64,000 nt of DNA from Zerene cesonia (taxonomy: Eukaryota; Arthropoda; Insecta; Lepidoptera; Pieridae), in the NCBI RefSeq assembly GCF_012273895.1, contig NC_052123.1:5157482-5221481 (forward strand), read 5' to 3'. The position numbers were made by a program, and so were the translations under genes. Each line of letters starts with the position of its first letter. Within the stretch, counting starts at the first letter, position 1. This document shows positions 1-12,276 of the stretch, in pieces. The notes beneath the pieces were generated by a model, which made no database searches, had not been told where the DNA came from, and saw nothing but the letters and a program-made list of their open reading frames with translations.

Positions 1-145
1 TGTTGCTCTTTCACGCAAAAACTATTGAAGCGATTGCAATGAAATTTGGTATGTAGCTGGGCAAATGGGATAACATATAGGCTTTTAATCCCGATATTCC
101 TACGGGATACAGACTTGCGCGGGTGAAACCGCAGGCCGCAGCTAG
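1..145 (+). mobile_element. Helitron-like element, family A, cut by window start
   Basis: This is the 3' part of a short repeat seen at least six more times here (11718, 22475, 32187, 48197, 51983, 63921). Shared landmarks are a CTCTTTCACGCAAAAAC block, a GCAATGAAATTTGGTA block and a final GGGTGAAACCGC...GCAGCTAG. Full copies begin TC and end CTAG followed by T, as non-autonomous Helitrons do. Confidence 0.65.
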
Positions 146-193
146 CTACTCTCATAATGCACGCTCTATAATAAATGGTTGTAATCAAATATA

Positions 194-318
194 ATCTACA
201 CTAATATAAAGAGGAAATTGTATGTTTTTCAAAACTTCTTTCCACATAAAAGAGCTGCCACTTCACTGAGTGACATACTAGGCTATACATGTACGTCGGG
301 CGAAGCCGGGCGGATAAA
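194..318 (+). mobile_element. Helitron-like element, family B, degenerate
   Basis: It starts with a TCTACACTAATATAAAGAGG-type head and ends with the GGGCGAAGCCGGG motif shared with the copies at 53397, 53661, 59414 and 59706. The terminal CTAG is lost. Confidence 0.5.
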
Positions 319-619
319 TGAGAACTAATTAATAAGAATGTGGTTATTTCATTGTTATGGAATGTTTAATTTATGTTAAAAATAGTATTGACCAAAGTCC
401 TTAGTTTAAACCACTTTATTTAGTCAAAATCGGTTTTTTGCCTACAAAACCGCTCATTGGGTTTCTGACTAAATTACTTTTGATTGATTGTTTCCGTTAA
501 AAGTGGTTTTGACCGGTAATTAGTAGTGATTATAAGATTAATATTAGATATAGATAACATACAATACTATACTAGATATGGCATTATATAATCTGTGATA
601 TTGCTTTACTCTGACCATA

Positions 620-800
620 GATTTTATCACGTCATCTGTTATCAAAACAAAGAACTGGATAACAGGTAACTGATAAAATTTAAGGATCCATAATTATATA
701 ATTTTTCAATAACACAATTGAATGTCTTTGACATCGAACCTAAAACGTCCATTATAGTCAATGTCGGTAATATTCACTGATCTATGATACATTAATTAAT
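620..800 (-). repeat. tRNA-derived SINE-like repeat, family E copy 1
   Basis: One of three related copies within 2.3 kb (also 1395-1560 and 2700-2880). They share an ATCACG(T/C)CATCT(G/A)TTATCAAA block and, on the minus strand, a degenerate B box of the AGGTTCGA type. The head reads like a decayed tRNA promoter. The 300 bases before it hold nothing I recognise. Confidence 0.45.
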
Positions 801-1229
801 AATTAACTGACATAGAATATAATTATATTTTGTTTTCAAAATGGTAATAAATAACACACATGAAATAGATTGGTCGAAAAGTGACCAAAAATACGTTTTT
901 TTTTTTGCTAAAGCGGTGAAAATTACAATAGCAATATTTAATATCTATATATTTGCTATTTTGAAAGTTTTATATGAACTATAATGTGCTTTGCATTTCA
1001 AAATGCTATAAATATAAGTTCCATCTGACTGGTTAATCTCAAAACCTAGAAATCCGTTAGGTGAAATCTATAAACCAAAAATCTACATGGATTTAAATAA
1101 TACTGTGAATCATTAATAAATGTAAGTACATAAACAAACTATATTATATGTTATTAAGTTTTGTTAATTCGAAAGAATTTTTGAGAACTCTGTTGCAAGC
1201 ATTGTTAACTAATAATACCTAAATAAATA

Positions 1230-1377
1230 AATATTATAAAACAGTCCTCGGACTCAAAAACTACCGCACCGATTTTCATTCTATTTTCACCAATTAATAG
1301 CATGGTTTTCAACGATAGTTTTATTATATTTCTTATATTTTAAAACTATGCGGGCGAAACTGCGGGTGCAAAGCTAG
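1230..1377 (+). mobile_element. Degenerate Helitron-like element
   Basis: It has the ACTACCGCACCGATTTTCAT core and ends GCGGGCGAAACTGCGGGTGC...GCTAGT, the tail style of the family A and B elements. The head is poorly preserved. Confidence 0.4.
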
Positions 1378-1394
1378 TATTATAACATAATCAT

Positions 1395-1560
1395 ACATTT
1401 GACATCACGCCATCTATTATCAAAATAAAGAACTTTAGCCGGCAGATAACAGATAAAAATAAATTATTTCATAATGTTCAATAATAATTTCGTCACTCAA
1501 CATCGAACTTGAACCTTCTGTTGTAATCAGTACCGGGAAATAATTCATAAAATAATAAAA
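1395..1560 (-). repeat. tRNA-derived SINE-like repeat, family E copy 2
   Basis: It shares the CATCACGCCATCTATTATCA block and the spacing to a minus-strand GTTCGA-like box with the copies at 620 and 2700. Confidence 0.45.
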
Positions 1561-1704
1561 AAGTAAATTTTATACCGCAGTGATAAAATTTCGCCGCATA
1601 AAATTACATAAGCAATATTCAATTTTGATGCATTTGCTTTGTTTAATATTTAAACACCAATTTATACCTCAAAAAGAAACATTGTAATTTCTTGTTTGAC
1701 CACA

Positions 1705-2007
1705 GTATTTTTATTGTGTGAGTCGAGCACGCTTCGGCACGAATTGGGCCAGCTCGCACCGGGGAAGTACCACACCCCCACAGAAAACCGGCGTGAAATA
1801 ACTGCTTGCTATTGTGTTTCTTACGGCGAGTGGGCGTGTGGGGTCTTTCTTTCTTGTCATCAATCCTTTCTTTACCCCTTATCCCTTAAAAGCGGGCAGC
1901 GCATTCTCAGAGGTCTGAGCCTCTGCGAATGTTCATGGGCGGTGGTGATCGTTTACCATCAGGCGAACCACCAGCTCAGTTGCCCGCTGTGACATAAAAA
2001 AAAATAT
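1705..2007 (+). repeat. SINE family C, near full length
   Basis: It runs from TATTGTG(T)GAGTCGAGCACG through GGGCCAGCTCGCACCGGGGA, then CCATCAGGCGAACCACCAGC and TGCCCGCTGTGACAT to a short A tail. The same layout recurs at 7411 (best copy), 27828, 40061, 54659 and elsewhere. It resembles the abundant SINEs of nymphalid butterflies. That comparison is from memory and unchecked. The open frame inside it is not a gene. Confidence 0.75.
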
Positions 2008-2699
2008 TTCATAATTCATATTACCTACTATATACTCTGTTGACAAAGACACATAGATAATTAAATACCAAGCAAATCATTTCATGTAATGAAGCCTGTA
2101 TTTATTTTTATATTATACACTATCTGACCCAAACGTGTTTTGCCTTCATCTTATCACTTCGGTTAAACAGTTTACGATCTATTTTTAGACCTACCGAAAA
2201 TACATGAAATATTTCATAAAAGTCGGTCAAGCTGTTCCGAGGACTATAGCAACTAATAGTGCCACAAAATTATCTTTGAAATAGCGAAAATTAAATTAAA
2301 GATATTAGCCTAATAAAAGCGATGTTTAGAATATTATTCTGAATGTTACACTGAAGCGAGAACTTTATACAAAGTCTGGTGTAGTCGGATTAGTTTTGAA
2401 TTAGCATTCAAATAATTTATAAGTAACTTTTCGCAATTATTTATTAAATGTATAATTTATTGTATATTTTATATTATACATATAAACCAATTAAAAAAAA
2501 TCTGTTGAGTATTTTTAAAGATCTGAGCTTGCATGCATACATACATGGGCACAAACGCGGGAAGCGACTTTGCTTTATAATATTTATGTAGTGATAAACT
2601 GCCTTGTAATATTTTGTGTATACTTGTAAATTAATTGTGTTTAAATGAAGAAATGCCAATAAAACTCAACTATACAGATACGAATTAAAATAAAATTTA

Positions 2700-2880
2700 A
2701 GAACTTCACATCACGCCATCTATTATCAAAACAAAGAACTTTGGCCAGCAGATAAGTGATAATTACATTGAAAAACACACAATTTCATAATATTTAGGTA
2801 TTTTTATATCAACAGTATCGAACCTAAGACCTCTGGAAATGTAATCAACGCCTGGTATAACCACTATGTTACATTGATGA
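2700..2880 (-). repeat. tRNA-derived SINE-like repeat, family E copy 3
   Basis: The best of the three copies. Reading the minus strand, TAGTGGTTAT (A-box-like) is followed by a GGTCTTAGGTTCGATAC box, then an AT-rich body containing the conserved CATCACGCCATCTATTATCA block. Confidence 0.5.
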
Positions 2881-3671
2881 TTTCAAATTGTGCAATAAAA
2901 TTTTATGATTTTCTAAACATAAAGTATGATACATTTTTAAGAAAATTACACACTTAATCATTATTATTAATAAACTTGTTTTATAATACAATATCTTTTA
3001 ATGATCAGATAATAAAAGTCTATTATTATTGAAAATACCTGGCTAAATTTCTTTCATATCTTAGTAATATAATTTTTCCCGTATGAATATCTATATATCT
3101 ATTTACTATAATATTTAAAATAATATTTACTGTGATATTTAGAACACTCTTTTTTTGTAGACCTATACCATGGCACATTTCGTTAAAAATATATTCGCGA
3201 TTTTGTAATCCTGAGCTACATGTATGGAAAGCCATAAAATTTATTTTTAGATTTAATGTCACCTGTAAGTCGAACCTTGTGTTAGTCTATCAACATATAA
3301 AGATTTGTTAAATTGGTGTAGTTTGTAACGCACATATAAATTGATAGACGCACATATAAACAGACAAACGGATAACCAGACAAACAAATAAATAATACCA
3401 ATCTTTGTTTTTTGATCGAAAAATCATGTTGCAAAGCGATTACCTTTTTATAAATATTTAATGGACAAAATACTACACTGTAATGAGTGTTCCGACCATG
3501 TAAATCATGACTCATAAAATTATGTAATGGGTTGACAATAACAAATAATTAATAATTAATTATAAGCCAATTAGTTTGGTGTAAAGAATATTAATGAGAT
3601 TCGTACAAAATGTGTATAGCATATTTCGAGGCATAAAAATCCAAAATGCTTTATATATTTATATTTTATAG

Positions 3672-3740
3672 AATAGAAAAAATTAGATCATGAGGCGGAA
3701 TTCTAACTCACGTCCGCGTATCGTGGCGACGATATTTCGC
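3672..3740 (-). repeat. Fragment of tRNA-derived SINE, family T
   Basis: It contains GAATAGAAAAAATTAGATCA and a decayed tRNA 3' half, matching the better copies at 15886, 19978 and 60756. Confidence 0.45.
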
Positions 3741-5229
3741 AATTTTTTCGCTGTATGTAACTTAGATGCCCCACGCCATTTGTGGATATAATTAACAACC
3801 ATTTTAATCAATATGAAAGATTCAATGATTACGACATCATATCTTGAATCAATATTTAAATATTATAACAATTTACCTTATTCCATCAATATATTGCGAA
3901 ACAGTGTTGCTTATTATAAAAACTAAAGAGCGAAGATTTCAACCAAAACTGTATTTTTATATGCGAATAATACGATATTTTCATCATTGTTTAAATCTTC
4001 TTCTCCTTATCTTATTATTCTGATTAGAATCACCATTAAATAATTTCCATACATTTAATCTGTATCTGTAAGCAAGTGAGATAATTTAGTTTAATCTAAC
4101 ATTAAAGTCTGGCTTTTAGATCTTAGCACTGCATATTTATTTTTTACATAAACTATAATAATCTTTTAGTTGCCTTGCATTTCTGCGGCAACAAGCAAGT
4201 AAAAACTATATTTATTATCATTGAGAAGTCTCCTCCACGTGTCGCAATGCTATATTATATACTTATATAGCTTTTCCCGTATCTCAGTGCGGATTTAACA
4301 AACGTATGTTTATTCACGATATGTCCAGCGGTACGCGGGTGAGTCGATATGGAGTGAGGTTTAATTTTGAGCAATGATTGACTTACTTTGACCAATGATA
4401 GATCTAGAATATTGTGTAATACTGTTAGTTCTCTGCCTGTGGCTTCTCTCACGTCCAATTCACGTTACTGCGTGAAAGCCGTAGGAACTTTCACATTATC
4501 ATGCCATATTTCACACGCATTTTTTTACTCTCTTGACAAAAGCCTATCTAGTTCCTTATACTTTAAGTCTTTGTTTCGAATTCATAAAATGTAATGGTTT
4601 CAATGTTAGAGCGTGATAAACAAACTCACAGAGAGATTTGTGAGAAGCAATTTCGATACTTTTAATATTGACTTAATTTTTAAATAACAATAAATAAATA
4701 AATGAACATTTATCATAATATCTAAGCGTACCGTTCACAAACATCAACAAGAACGAAAGAAACATATTTGATTCGACTCCAAAAAATTACAATTTAAACA
4801 AAGTAATACACTTAAGTCACGAAAAAAACAACAGAAACAAAGAAAAGCAAAATTGAAATGGGAAACATAAAGTGGAACCAAACGGGGTAGCCATTCAGCG
4901 TACGCAGCAGCGCATTTGCCGCATTGATTTAAAGTGGCCCAGATCTGCGACAGTCGGAGCGGCAGGACGTACTCAAATATTAATTATATAAATACATAAT
5001 TATGATAAATTCATATAAATAACATCGAGCCATCGTATCTTATTTGTGACGTCATCCCATCGCCCCAAACGCTAGATTCGTGACTGCTGATTCAGCCGTC
5101 GTGACAGTGATTAGAGACGATGTTGCAATAACCTTTGGGAGTGTCATACACGCCCATTTGATATCCAATGATATCGCTTTACTAACTGACCCGGCAAACG
5201 TTGATCTAGCAGGATACTTTCATGTAGGG

Positions 5230-5445
5230 TTGTTAAAACTGTGTGTTAAAATTGTGTGTTTGTTTATTTATATGTCTTGCTTTAAAGTCGCAACGGAGCG
5301 ATTTTATGGTCGAACGGTCGGTCGGTTTTTTGACACTGGAGATTAGAGTCTAGACAGTGGCACAGGCAACTTTTTACTTCGGTCAAATATCTCGTTTCCA
5401 TGTGAATTTCCTTTGATGCGAAGCCACGGGCAAAACCTAGTTGTT
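5230..5445 (+). repeat. Degenerate Helitron-like or non-LTR-tail repeat
   Basis: It has a TGTTTATTTATATGTCTTGC head and a GCGAAGCCACGGGCAAAACC tail ending in CTAGT. A related head is seen near 23590. Confidence 0.35.
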
Positions 5446-6388
5446 GTATATATCCGGTTTTGATCACACAAACTAACAGAATATATTAGTTATTCAATAG
5501 CATACAGATACATTCCTCCGATTAGTGATCAGACCACAAATAGATTAATGTCATAATTTTTCGAGATTATCTATTAGAAATGTTTTATAATATTCGCGTC
5601 GATTATGTCAATCGATGTAATCAGTATACAAATAAAACATGTAAATACATATGTATCATATAATTAATGGATTAGATAAATAATTTGAGTAAAAGATGAT
5701 AGGCGCATGTTGGACAAGTGTACCATCGCATGACAATTACTTGTATAATTAACTCTCGACATAAGCGACAGGTGTTTCTAGCTTAATGAGTCTGTTTGTG
5801 TGTCTGTCTGTGGCAACGTGGTACCGAACCATGATGGATTCATATTAGTCGTGAGTGTTGCTATGTTTAATGGAAATTGGTCGATTGTAGCCGCTGCAAG
5901 TTGGAAAAACAAAAAGAATTTTTCTCGACTCCCTGAATATGGGGATCAAATGTAAGGGCTTGACTAGTAGAATTTACACTTAGACAGGTAAGCACACAAC
6001 TGAACGGGAGATTTATATTTAAGTTACAGTTTACTTGTGTAGTTAGGAATGCGTTTTGTTAATGGTTGAGTTACTTTAAATTTATAATGTTTGTTATGAA
6101 GGAGATATACAGTACACAATGTTTATACTCAAACACAAAAAAATACTATGTTTATACTCAATACTTTATCGATCCTTTGGATTTAGTTATTTTAGAGAAG
6201 TTTTGAAAACTAATAGAAAAAAGTGAAAGCACTTTTTTATTAACAAATACAAATTATCAGTTCTGAGAATAAACTGAAATGTACTCAATTACTTAAAAAT
6301 TATATACCAATATCAATATAAATTACCTAAACAAATTACAATACGATTGATTGACTGCTTTTATCGTATAAGTCAAGTAATTAAAAGT

Positions 6389-6525
6389 TTTTTTTTTATG
6401 GCAGAGCAAGCAAAGGAGCAGGTGGGCCACCTGATGTTAAGTGGTCACCACTGCCCATAAACACTTGCAACACTAGAGTTACAAGTGCTTTGCCGGCCTT
6501 TCAGGGACATATACGCTCTTTTCTT
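6389..6525 (-). repeat. SINE fragment with poly-T (poly-A on minus) end
   Basis: A T run is followed by ATGGCAGAGCAAGCAAAGGA and a CCACCTGATGTTAAGTGGTC block. This is a diverged relative of family C in reverse orientation. Confidence 0.5.
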
Positions 6526-6668
6526 GAAGGCCCCAATGTCGTAATTAATAAAATAAAAAGTCAAGACATTTGCAAATATTCCATACAAGAGCGCAAACAC
6601 TCGTACATTACAACATGGTCTACGAAACTTAGTAGTATATACTTGCTATTTCACGACGATCTTCTGTG

Positions 6669-6860
6669 TGGCTTCCTTCTTAACAGTATTCTTTTCCTTA
6701 CCATTTCCAGTCCTTTCCTATATTCCCATCTGGAATCCTTTCTTTATCCCACACCCTTTAAAGTTATCTATCCTTACGCCTCTGCAAATGTTCATGGGCG
6801 GTGGTAGCGATTACCATCAGGCGATCCACCGCTTTCTTTGCCGACTATGACATAAAAATA
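6669..6860 (+). repeat. SINE family C, 3' part
   Basis: It holds the TTCATGGGCGGTGGTAGCGA and TTACCATCAGGCGATCCACC blocks, then TGACATAAAAATAA. It lacks the 5' GAGTCGAGCACG part. Confidence 0.65.
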
Positions 6861-7410
6861 ATTAAAGTTTACTGACCGGTGTTGTAACATTAATTTCAGT
6901 ATTAATTTTAATTTTTCTCCATTTTTTTAATAGGTTCACCAATATTTCTTTGAAGTTGAAACAGACGATAGTTGTTTAGACAAACAAGCCCCGTTACCAT
7001 GGTTACCATTGAGCAACTACGTATACGCACCATACATGGATATGACCACCTACACTTTGATCCCAATATCACAGACCCTGTTTACGATAAACGGGTCAAG
7101 CTCAAATGATTTCGTATTTCGTTTAATTATGTTGTTTATTGGAGAACAATTTGAATTTCGTGATTACCTCTTGACTAAGGATATTCTTGGGAAGTAGGTT
7201 GATAAGTAAGGTAAGGGAATGGATGTGATTTGATCCTGGAATGGACGTCAGTGGCTTTTTTGTAGAATGTAAATAAGTGCATTTGTTTGTATTGGTGATA
7301 CGTAAAATTTTCTCCGTAGTTTTTATATAAAAACAGGTGAGCTGGGAGAGAAGTGACAAAGGTGTTCGGTTGATATTGCAACACAGCTTTTATTGTGCAC
7401 AAGCACAGTA

Positions 7411-7741
7411 TTTATTGTGGGAGTCGAGCACGCTTCGGCACGAATTGGGCCAGCTCGCACCGGGGAAGTACCACACCCCCACAGAAAACCGGCGTGAAAT
7501 AGTAGCATGCCACTGTGTTTCGTACGGTGATTGGGGGAGCCGGAGGCCCTTTTCCTTTTTCTCACCCGTCCTAGTCCATTCCTTCTTTCCAGTCGTTAAT
7601 CCTTTCCTTTTCCCTTACTCCATAAAAGCGGCAGCGCATTCACAGAGGTACTTACTACCTTTGCGAATCTTTATGGGCGGTGGTGATCGCTTACCATCAG
7701 GCGAACCACCAGCTCAGCTGCCCGCTATGACAAAAAAAAAA
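7411..7741 (+). repeat. SINE family C, full length
   Basis: The most complete copy: TTATTGTGGGAGTCGAGCAC at the 5' end, the conserved GCTCGCACCGGGGAAGTACC and TACCATCAGGCGAACCACCA blocks, TGCCCGCTATGAC, then an A run. The long open frame across it is carried by the repeat and is not a host gene. Confidence 0.8.
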
Positions 7742-8445
7742 AAAAACAGCGCGAGGGAGCGAAGCTAGCGTGCTTCGGCAGCGTCCAGCGTGTCCCAGAA
7801 TCAACTTGAGGTTACCAATTAAAACGGAGACCAATATCGATACAAATATAAGCTCGGTGAGATAGTTTAACTGACTCCCTCCCTACGCGTCTTGACAATA
7901 AGAATTTTAGCTATTAAGTTACTATCCGTATTCATTAAAATGTACGGAACTCTACGAATAAAAAATTCGGTGAGCCGAACTTGTGGATGACAATATAATT
8001 TAGCGATAAGGACCATTTGCCCCATAAAACAAACATAGCAACATAAGATAAGTGGCATTATCAAGATACGTCACGTTCGTATTTATGGAATTTCTAAGTA
8101 AGGATATTTTTGAGATAGATAGATGTATTTTTAATATCAAACGACTGATGAATTTTAATGTTCTTTATAAATTACATGTAAAAATTCAAAAATAACAAAT
8201 TATATAATCCATTTATTTTATATCGAGTATCAAACGTAATTTAAATAACATTGTTAAGTACCTACATTCAATATAAATATTCACAAATTGTATGTAGGCT
8301 ATTAAATTGCAGTCGATAAGGAAGTAATGTAGCGTTACATTTAAAGATAAATGTAATGATAGATATACTACGGTCTAAACTCTAAACTACGTAACGGTCA
8401 ACAGGTGTACCGACTGATAAAATTAAAATATAATAAAAAATGTGC

Positions 8446-8705
8446 TTCACTTCCCTTATACCATCTGAGCTGATGGTTCGCCTGATGGTAAACGATCACC
8501 TTCACCCATAAACATTCGGAGAGGTAGTGTCTCTGCGAATGCGCTGCCGAAGGTATAAGGAAAGGATTGGAAATAAGGAAATGACTGGTAAGGTTGAGGA
8601 AAAGGAAAAGTGCCTCCGGCTCTTCCAATTACCGAACGAAACACAGTAGCATGCTATGCCCTGGTGTGAGCTGGCCCAAATCGTATCGAAGCGTGCTTCA
8701 CTTCC
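8446..8705 (-). repeat. SINE family C, reverse orientation
   Basis: It reads backwards from GATGGTTCGCCTGATGGTAA to CGAAGCGTGCTTCACTTCC. It ends about 50 bases before the first gap. Confidence 0.7.
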
Positions 8706-8758
8706 ACATTAGTACCTAATCAACTATTTATATCTTATACCTTTAAACGAGCAATTCT

Positions 8759-9758
8759 NNNNNNNNNNNNNNNNNNNNNNNNNNNNNNNNNNNNNNNNNN
8801 NNNNNNNNNNNNNNNNNNNNNNNNNNNNNNNNNNNNNNNNNNNNNNNNNNNNNNNNNNNNNNNNNNNNNNNNNNNNNNNNNNNNNNNNNNNNNNNNNNNN
8901 NNNNNNNNNNNNNNNNNNNNNNNNNNNNNNNNNNNNNNNNNNNNNNNNNNNNNNNNNNNNNNNNNNNNNNNNNNNNNNNNNNNNNNNNNNNNNNNNNNNN
9001 NNNNNNNNNNNNNNNNNNNNNNNNNNNNNNNNNNNNNNNNNNNNNNNNNNNNNNNNNNNNNNNNNNNNNNNNNNNNNNNNNNNNNNNNNNNNNNNNNNNN
9101 NNNNNNNNNNNNNNNNNNNNNNNNNNNNNNNNNNNNNNNNNNNNNNNNNNNNNNNNNNNNNNNNNNNNNNNNNNNNNNNNNNNNNNNNNNNNNNNNNNNN
9201 NNNNNNNNNNNNNNNNNNNNNNNNNNNNNNNNNNNNNNNNNNNNNNNNNNNNNNNNNNNNNNNNNNNNNNNNNNNNNNNNNNNNNNNNNNNNNNNNNNNN
9301 NNNNNNNNNNNNNNNNNNNNNNNNNNNNNNNNNNNNNNNNNNNNNNNNNNNNNNNNNNNNNNNNNNNNNNNNNNNNNNNNNNNNNNNNNNNNNNNNNNNN
9401 NNNNNNNNNNNNNNNNNNNNNNNNNNNNNNNNNNNNNNNNNNNNNNNNNNNNNNNNNNNNNNNNNNNNNNNNNNNNNNNNNNNNNNNNNNNNNNNNNNNN
9501 NNNNNNNNNNNNNNNNNNNNNNNNNNNNNNNNNNNNNNNNNNNNNNNNNNNNNNNNNNNNNNNNNNNNNNNNNNNNNNNNNNNNNNNNNNNNNNNNNNNN
9601 NNNNNNNNNNNNNNNNNNNNNNNNNNNNNNNNNNNNNNNNNNNNNNNNNNNNNNNNNNNNNNNNNNNNNNNNNNNNNNNNNNNNNNNNNNNNNNNNNNNN
9701 NNNNNNNNNNNNNNNNNNNNNNNNNNNNNNNNNNNNNNNNNNNNNNNNNNNNNNNNNN
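8759..9758. other. Assembly gap (1,000 N)
   Basis: A run of exactly 1,000 N, the same size as the other three, so a placeholder rather than a measured length. Confidence 0.99.
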
Positions 9759-11717
9759 TCACAGCTCGTATTATATAATAAAAGAAAATGATTAAGGAAA
9801 TTATTTTTCTCTATCTTTTATAATATCTGTCTGTGTCTGGAGGTAGCTAGAAGTACAGGCTACAGTAATATAGGCTACACTTTAGTGTGGTAAAACTTCC
9901 CATACCCGCGGTTTTTTTCTAACTTATAAAATAAATGGTCCTCTGATTTTAATATGAGATTTCATTCTGGTATTTACCAGTTTCCACGTATGTAAAGTAG
10001 AATCTCTGTCAAGCAAGAACGATTGAAATGATTTTGTTGACATTTTTTAAACAGATAAGCCATTGCCCTAACTAAATATCACTTTAGCTAGCTAGTTTGA
10101 GCTGGTTTGAAAGCATTCTTTGTTGAGAAGAGAAATTTCTTTCTTTTTGCAAGGCTCGAAAAACGACTTTCAAATTGTAATTTTATAATTGCTCATGTTT
10201 GTTTACTTATTTACATTCTTTATTGTACCATAATTTACACAACAAATAAATACATATGAGAAAAGACACAAATGGTACAATAGGCAGTCATAGCCTGCGA
10301 TATCTACCAGACAACATTTGGGTACATGATGAGAATTGAAAAAAAAAACAACATTAGTAGCGCCAAAATGTTAATTTTCGAATTAGTTTATTTTGTTGTG
10401 TTTACATGTAAGGTACATATTGCTGTTTCTAGGATATTTTAATTTAATATAAAACTGACATAACTATTTATATTACTAATTCGCGGCATAATACAAAGTT
10501 CCACAAACTGACGACTTTGTAAACGGCGAGTTTATGCAATTTGCCTGCAACATACACAAATAATCGATGTTTTCATTTAGGAAGAGTTTCGTTACAAATA
10601 ACAAAAAGAAAAACACTTATTTGGTGAGAAAGTTATTTATTGTGGGAGTCGAGCATGCAGTGAAAATACAAGGAGGTAATATATGTTACAGCTAAACTTC
10701 GTTTTTCGTTACATTGCGTTTTCCCTAGTTAGAACTAATTGTAACTAAATCTTTGTTGCAGCTAGCTCTTACAAGGGAAAACACGTCAAATCTTAATCAA
10801 ATAACGAATTTTAGTGTAACGTGATATACGAGTATATTTAAAAATAATATGATAACAGTTCAACCACGAGTTATCGCTACCGACTATTTATAATCTTATC
10901 CAAAAAAGTACATGCAAATAGATACAAAAGTACACTTGAGATACAAGTGACAGATTCATTTGGTCTCCCTCATCCCGGTAACAATTTCAGACCTACTTCA
11001 ACTTTGAAAAGCTAAAAATAAGATGACAAAGAAAAACAAATAAATATAGTCAAATAAAACTAAAAAACACGATAATGATAGAATCAGCATACTAAATTGT
11101 CTCATTAGCGAAGGTATATGCAATGAAATTATTTAAACCCTCGTGATCCCGAGGATACTTTATAAACTGATTAAGAAATCAGGATAAATAGATAAACTAT
11201 CCTCGGTAAGTATTCAACGTATTAAATCTCTATTTAAAGTGCGTTAAAATCGAGTCTAAATGTAAACATACAAACAAACAGGTGAAGCTAATAAAAGCGT
11301 GATATATCCGCCAGGCAACCAATAACTCACATTGTTATTCATGTTTGCTGAGGCTGCATTATCTCCAAATGAACACTGAGATGTCAACCAGTGTTCGGTC
11401 AATCAATTTAATATACATTCGTATGAAATATTAAGTCACTTTCTGAACAACAATGGAAAAGTACGACCACGGCAGCTAATTAATACATCGAATGTATGTA
11501 AATGTAAAATTTAATCAACTTTTTTGTTATTTTACACTCGCGTTATCTGCTATTTTTAGCTGAAGTCACGGGGAAGTAGCGGCTGATAAACAATAACTTT
11601 AATTTGAGCTGTCGCTATCAACCGAAAAAGAAGCCATCGATCTGACTGTTCTTGATTTTCTTTTAATTTTTGTTTCGTGAAGTCAATTATAATTGTATCA
11701 CTATAAACAAAAGAAAA
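9759..11717. other. AT-rich stretch without a supported gene
   Basis: I see no exon. Near 10640 lies a short family C SINE start (ATTGTGGGAGTCGAGCATGC). At 10711-10795 there is a decayed inverted-repeat element related to the MITE at 12980. Confidence 0.6.
10711..10795. mobile_element. Decayed MITE related to the element at 12980
   Basis: It begins TTACATTGCGTTTTCCCTAG and ends CAAGGGAAAACACGTC, an imperfect inverted repeat matching the ends of the 12980 element. Confidence 0.45.
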
Positions 11718-11916
11718 TCCTACTAATATTATAAATGCGAAAGTTTGTAAGGATGTGTGTGTTTGCTGCTTTTTCACGCAAAAGACTACAGAACCGATTG
11801 CAATGAAATTTGGTACGTAGACAGCTGGACAGCTGGAATAACATATAGGCAACTTTTTATCCAGATATTCTTACGGGATTCGGACTTACGCGGGTGAAAC
11901 CATGGGGCGCAGCTAG
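11718..11916 (+). mobile_element. Helitron-like element, family A, complete
   Basis: It begins TCCTACTAATATTATAAATG and ends GGGGCGCAGCTAG followed by T. No terminal inverted repeats or target duplication are evident, which fits a Helitron rather than a MITE. It has no coding capacity. Confidence 0.7.
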
Positions 11917-11996
11917 TTTTGCATAAAACTAAATGATGGCCAAAATATTTTTTTTTACACACTCGTTATCCAAGGCGTGTAATGTCTATAATTAAC

Positions 11997-12114
11997 TATT
12001 TTACATTTCGACCGACTTCATAAAAAGGGGGAGGTTTTTAATTTAAATTTTTTTTGGCTACTTATCTCAGAACTTTCGGTGAAAAGTTTTGATGATTCTT
12101 TTTTATTTGAAAAC
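11997..12114 (+). repeat. Interspersed repeat with CCGACTTCATAAAAAGG core
   Basis: It begins TTCGACCGACTTCATAAAAA and continues to CTCAGAACTTTCGGTG and GATTCTTTTTTATTTGAAA. Related pieces occur at 18075-18245, 22360-22425 and, reversed, 21300-21640. Confidence 0.45.
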
Positions 12115-12117
12115 TAG

Positions 12118-12276
12118 CGATCTGCCTCGGCTTCGCCGTGGTACATACATAGCCTATCTTTCTGATAGTAAATGGGCTATCTAAAACTGAAAGAATTTTT
12201 CAAATCAAATCAGTAGTTCCTGAGATTATCGCGTGCAACTATACAAACAAACTTTTCAGCGTTATAATATTAGTAT
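12118..12276 (-). mobile_element. Helitron-like element, family B, reverse
   Basis: It starts at CTAGCGATCTGCCTCGGCTT (reverse of the GCTAG tail) and ends at TAATATTAGTATAAA. The middle has AAAGAATTTTTCAAATCAAA and CAGTAGTTCCTGAGATTA, as in other B copies. Confidence 0.55.

Larger units (their letters stand above)
2008..6388. other. AT-rich stretch without a supported gene
   Basis: Apart from the repeats listed inside it I find no exon with coding character and splice sites. Open frames here are short and compositionally AT-driven. A GC-richer patch at about 4890-5060 is treated under findings. Confidence 0.6.

Noticed and set aside
5080..5346. Open frame containing SNDIALL, reminiscent of the catalytic Asp region of trypsin-like proteases
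   Set aside because: Only five to seven residues fit; no His or Ser motif, no splice sites, and the second half runs into a repeat. Probably chance.
7337..7768. 143-codon open frame as a gene
   Set aside because: It is carried by a full-length family C SINE; the same peptide pieces recur at every copy.
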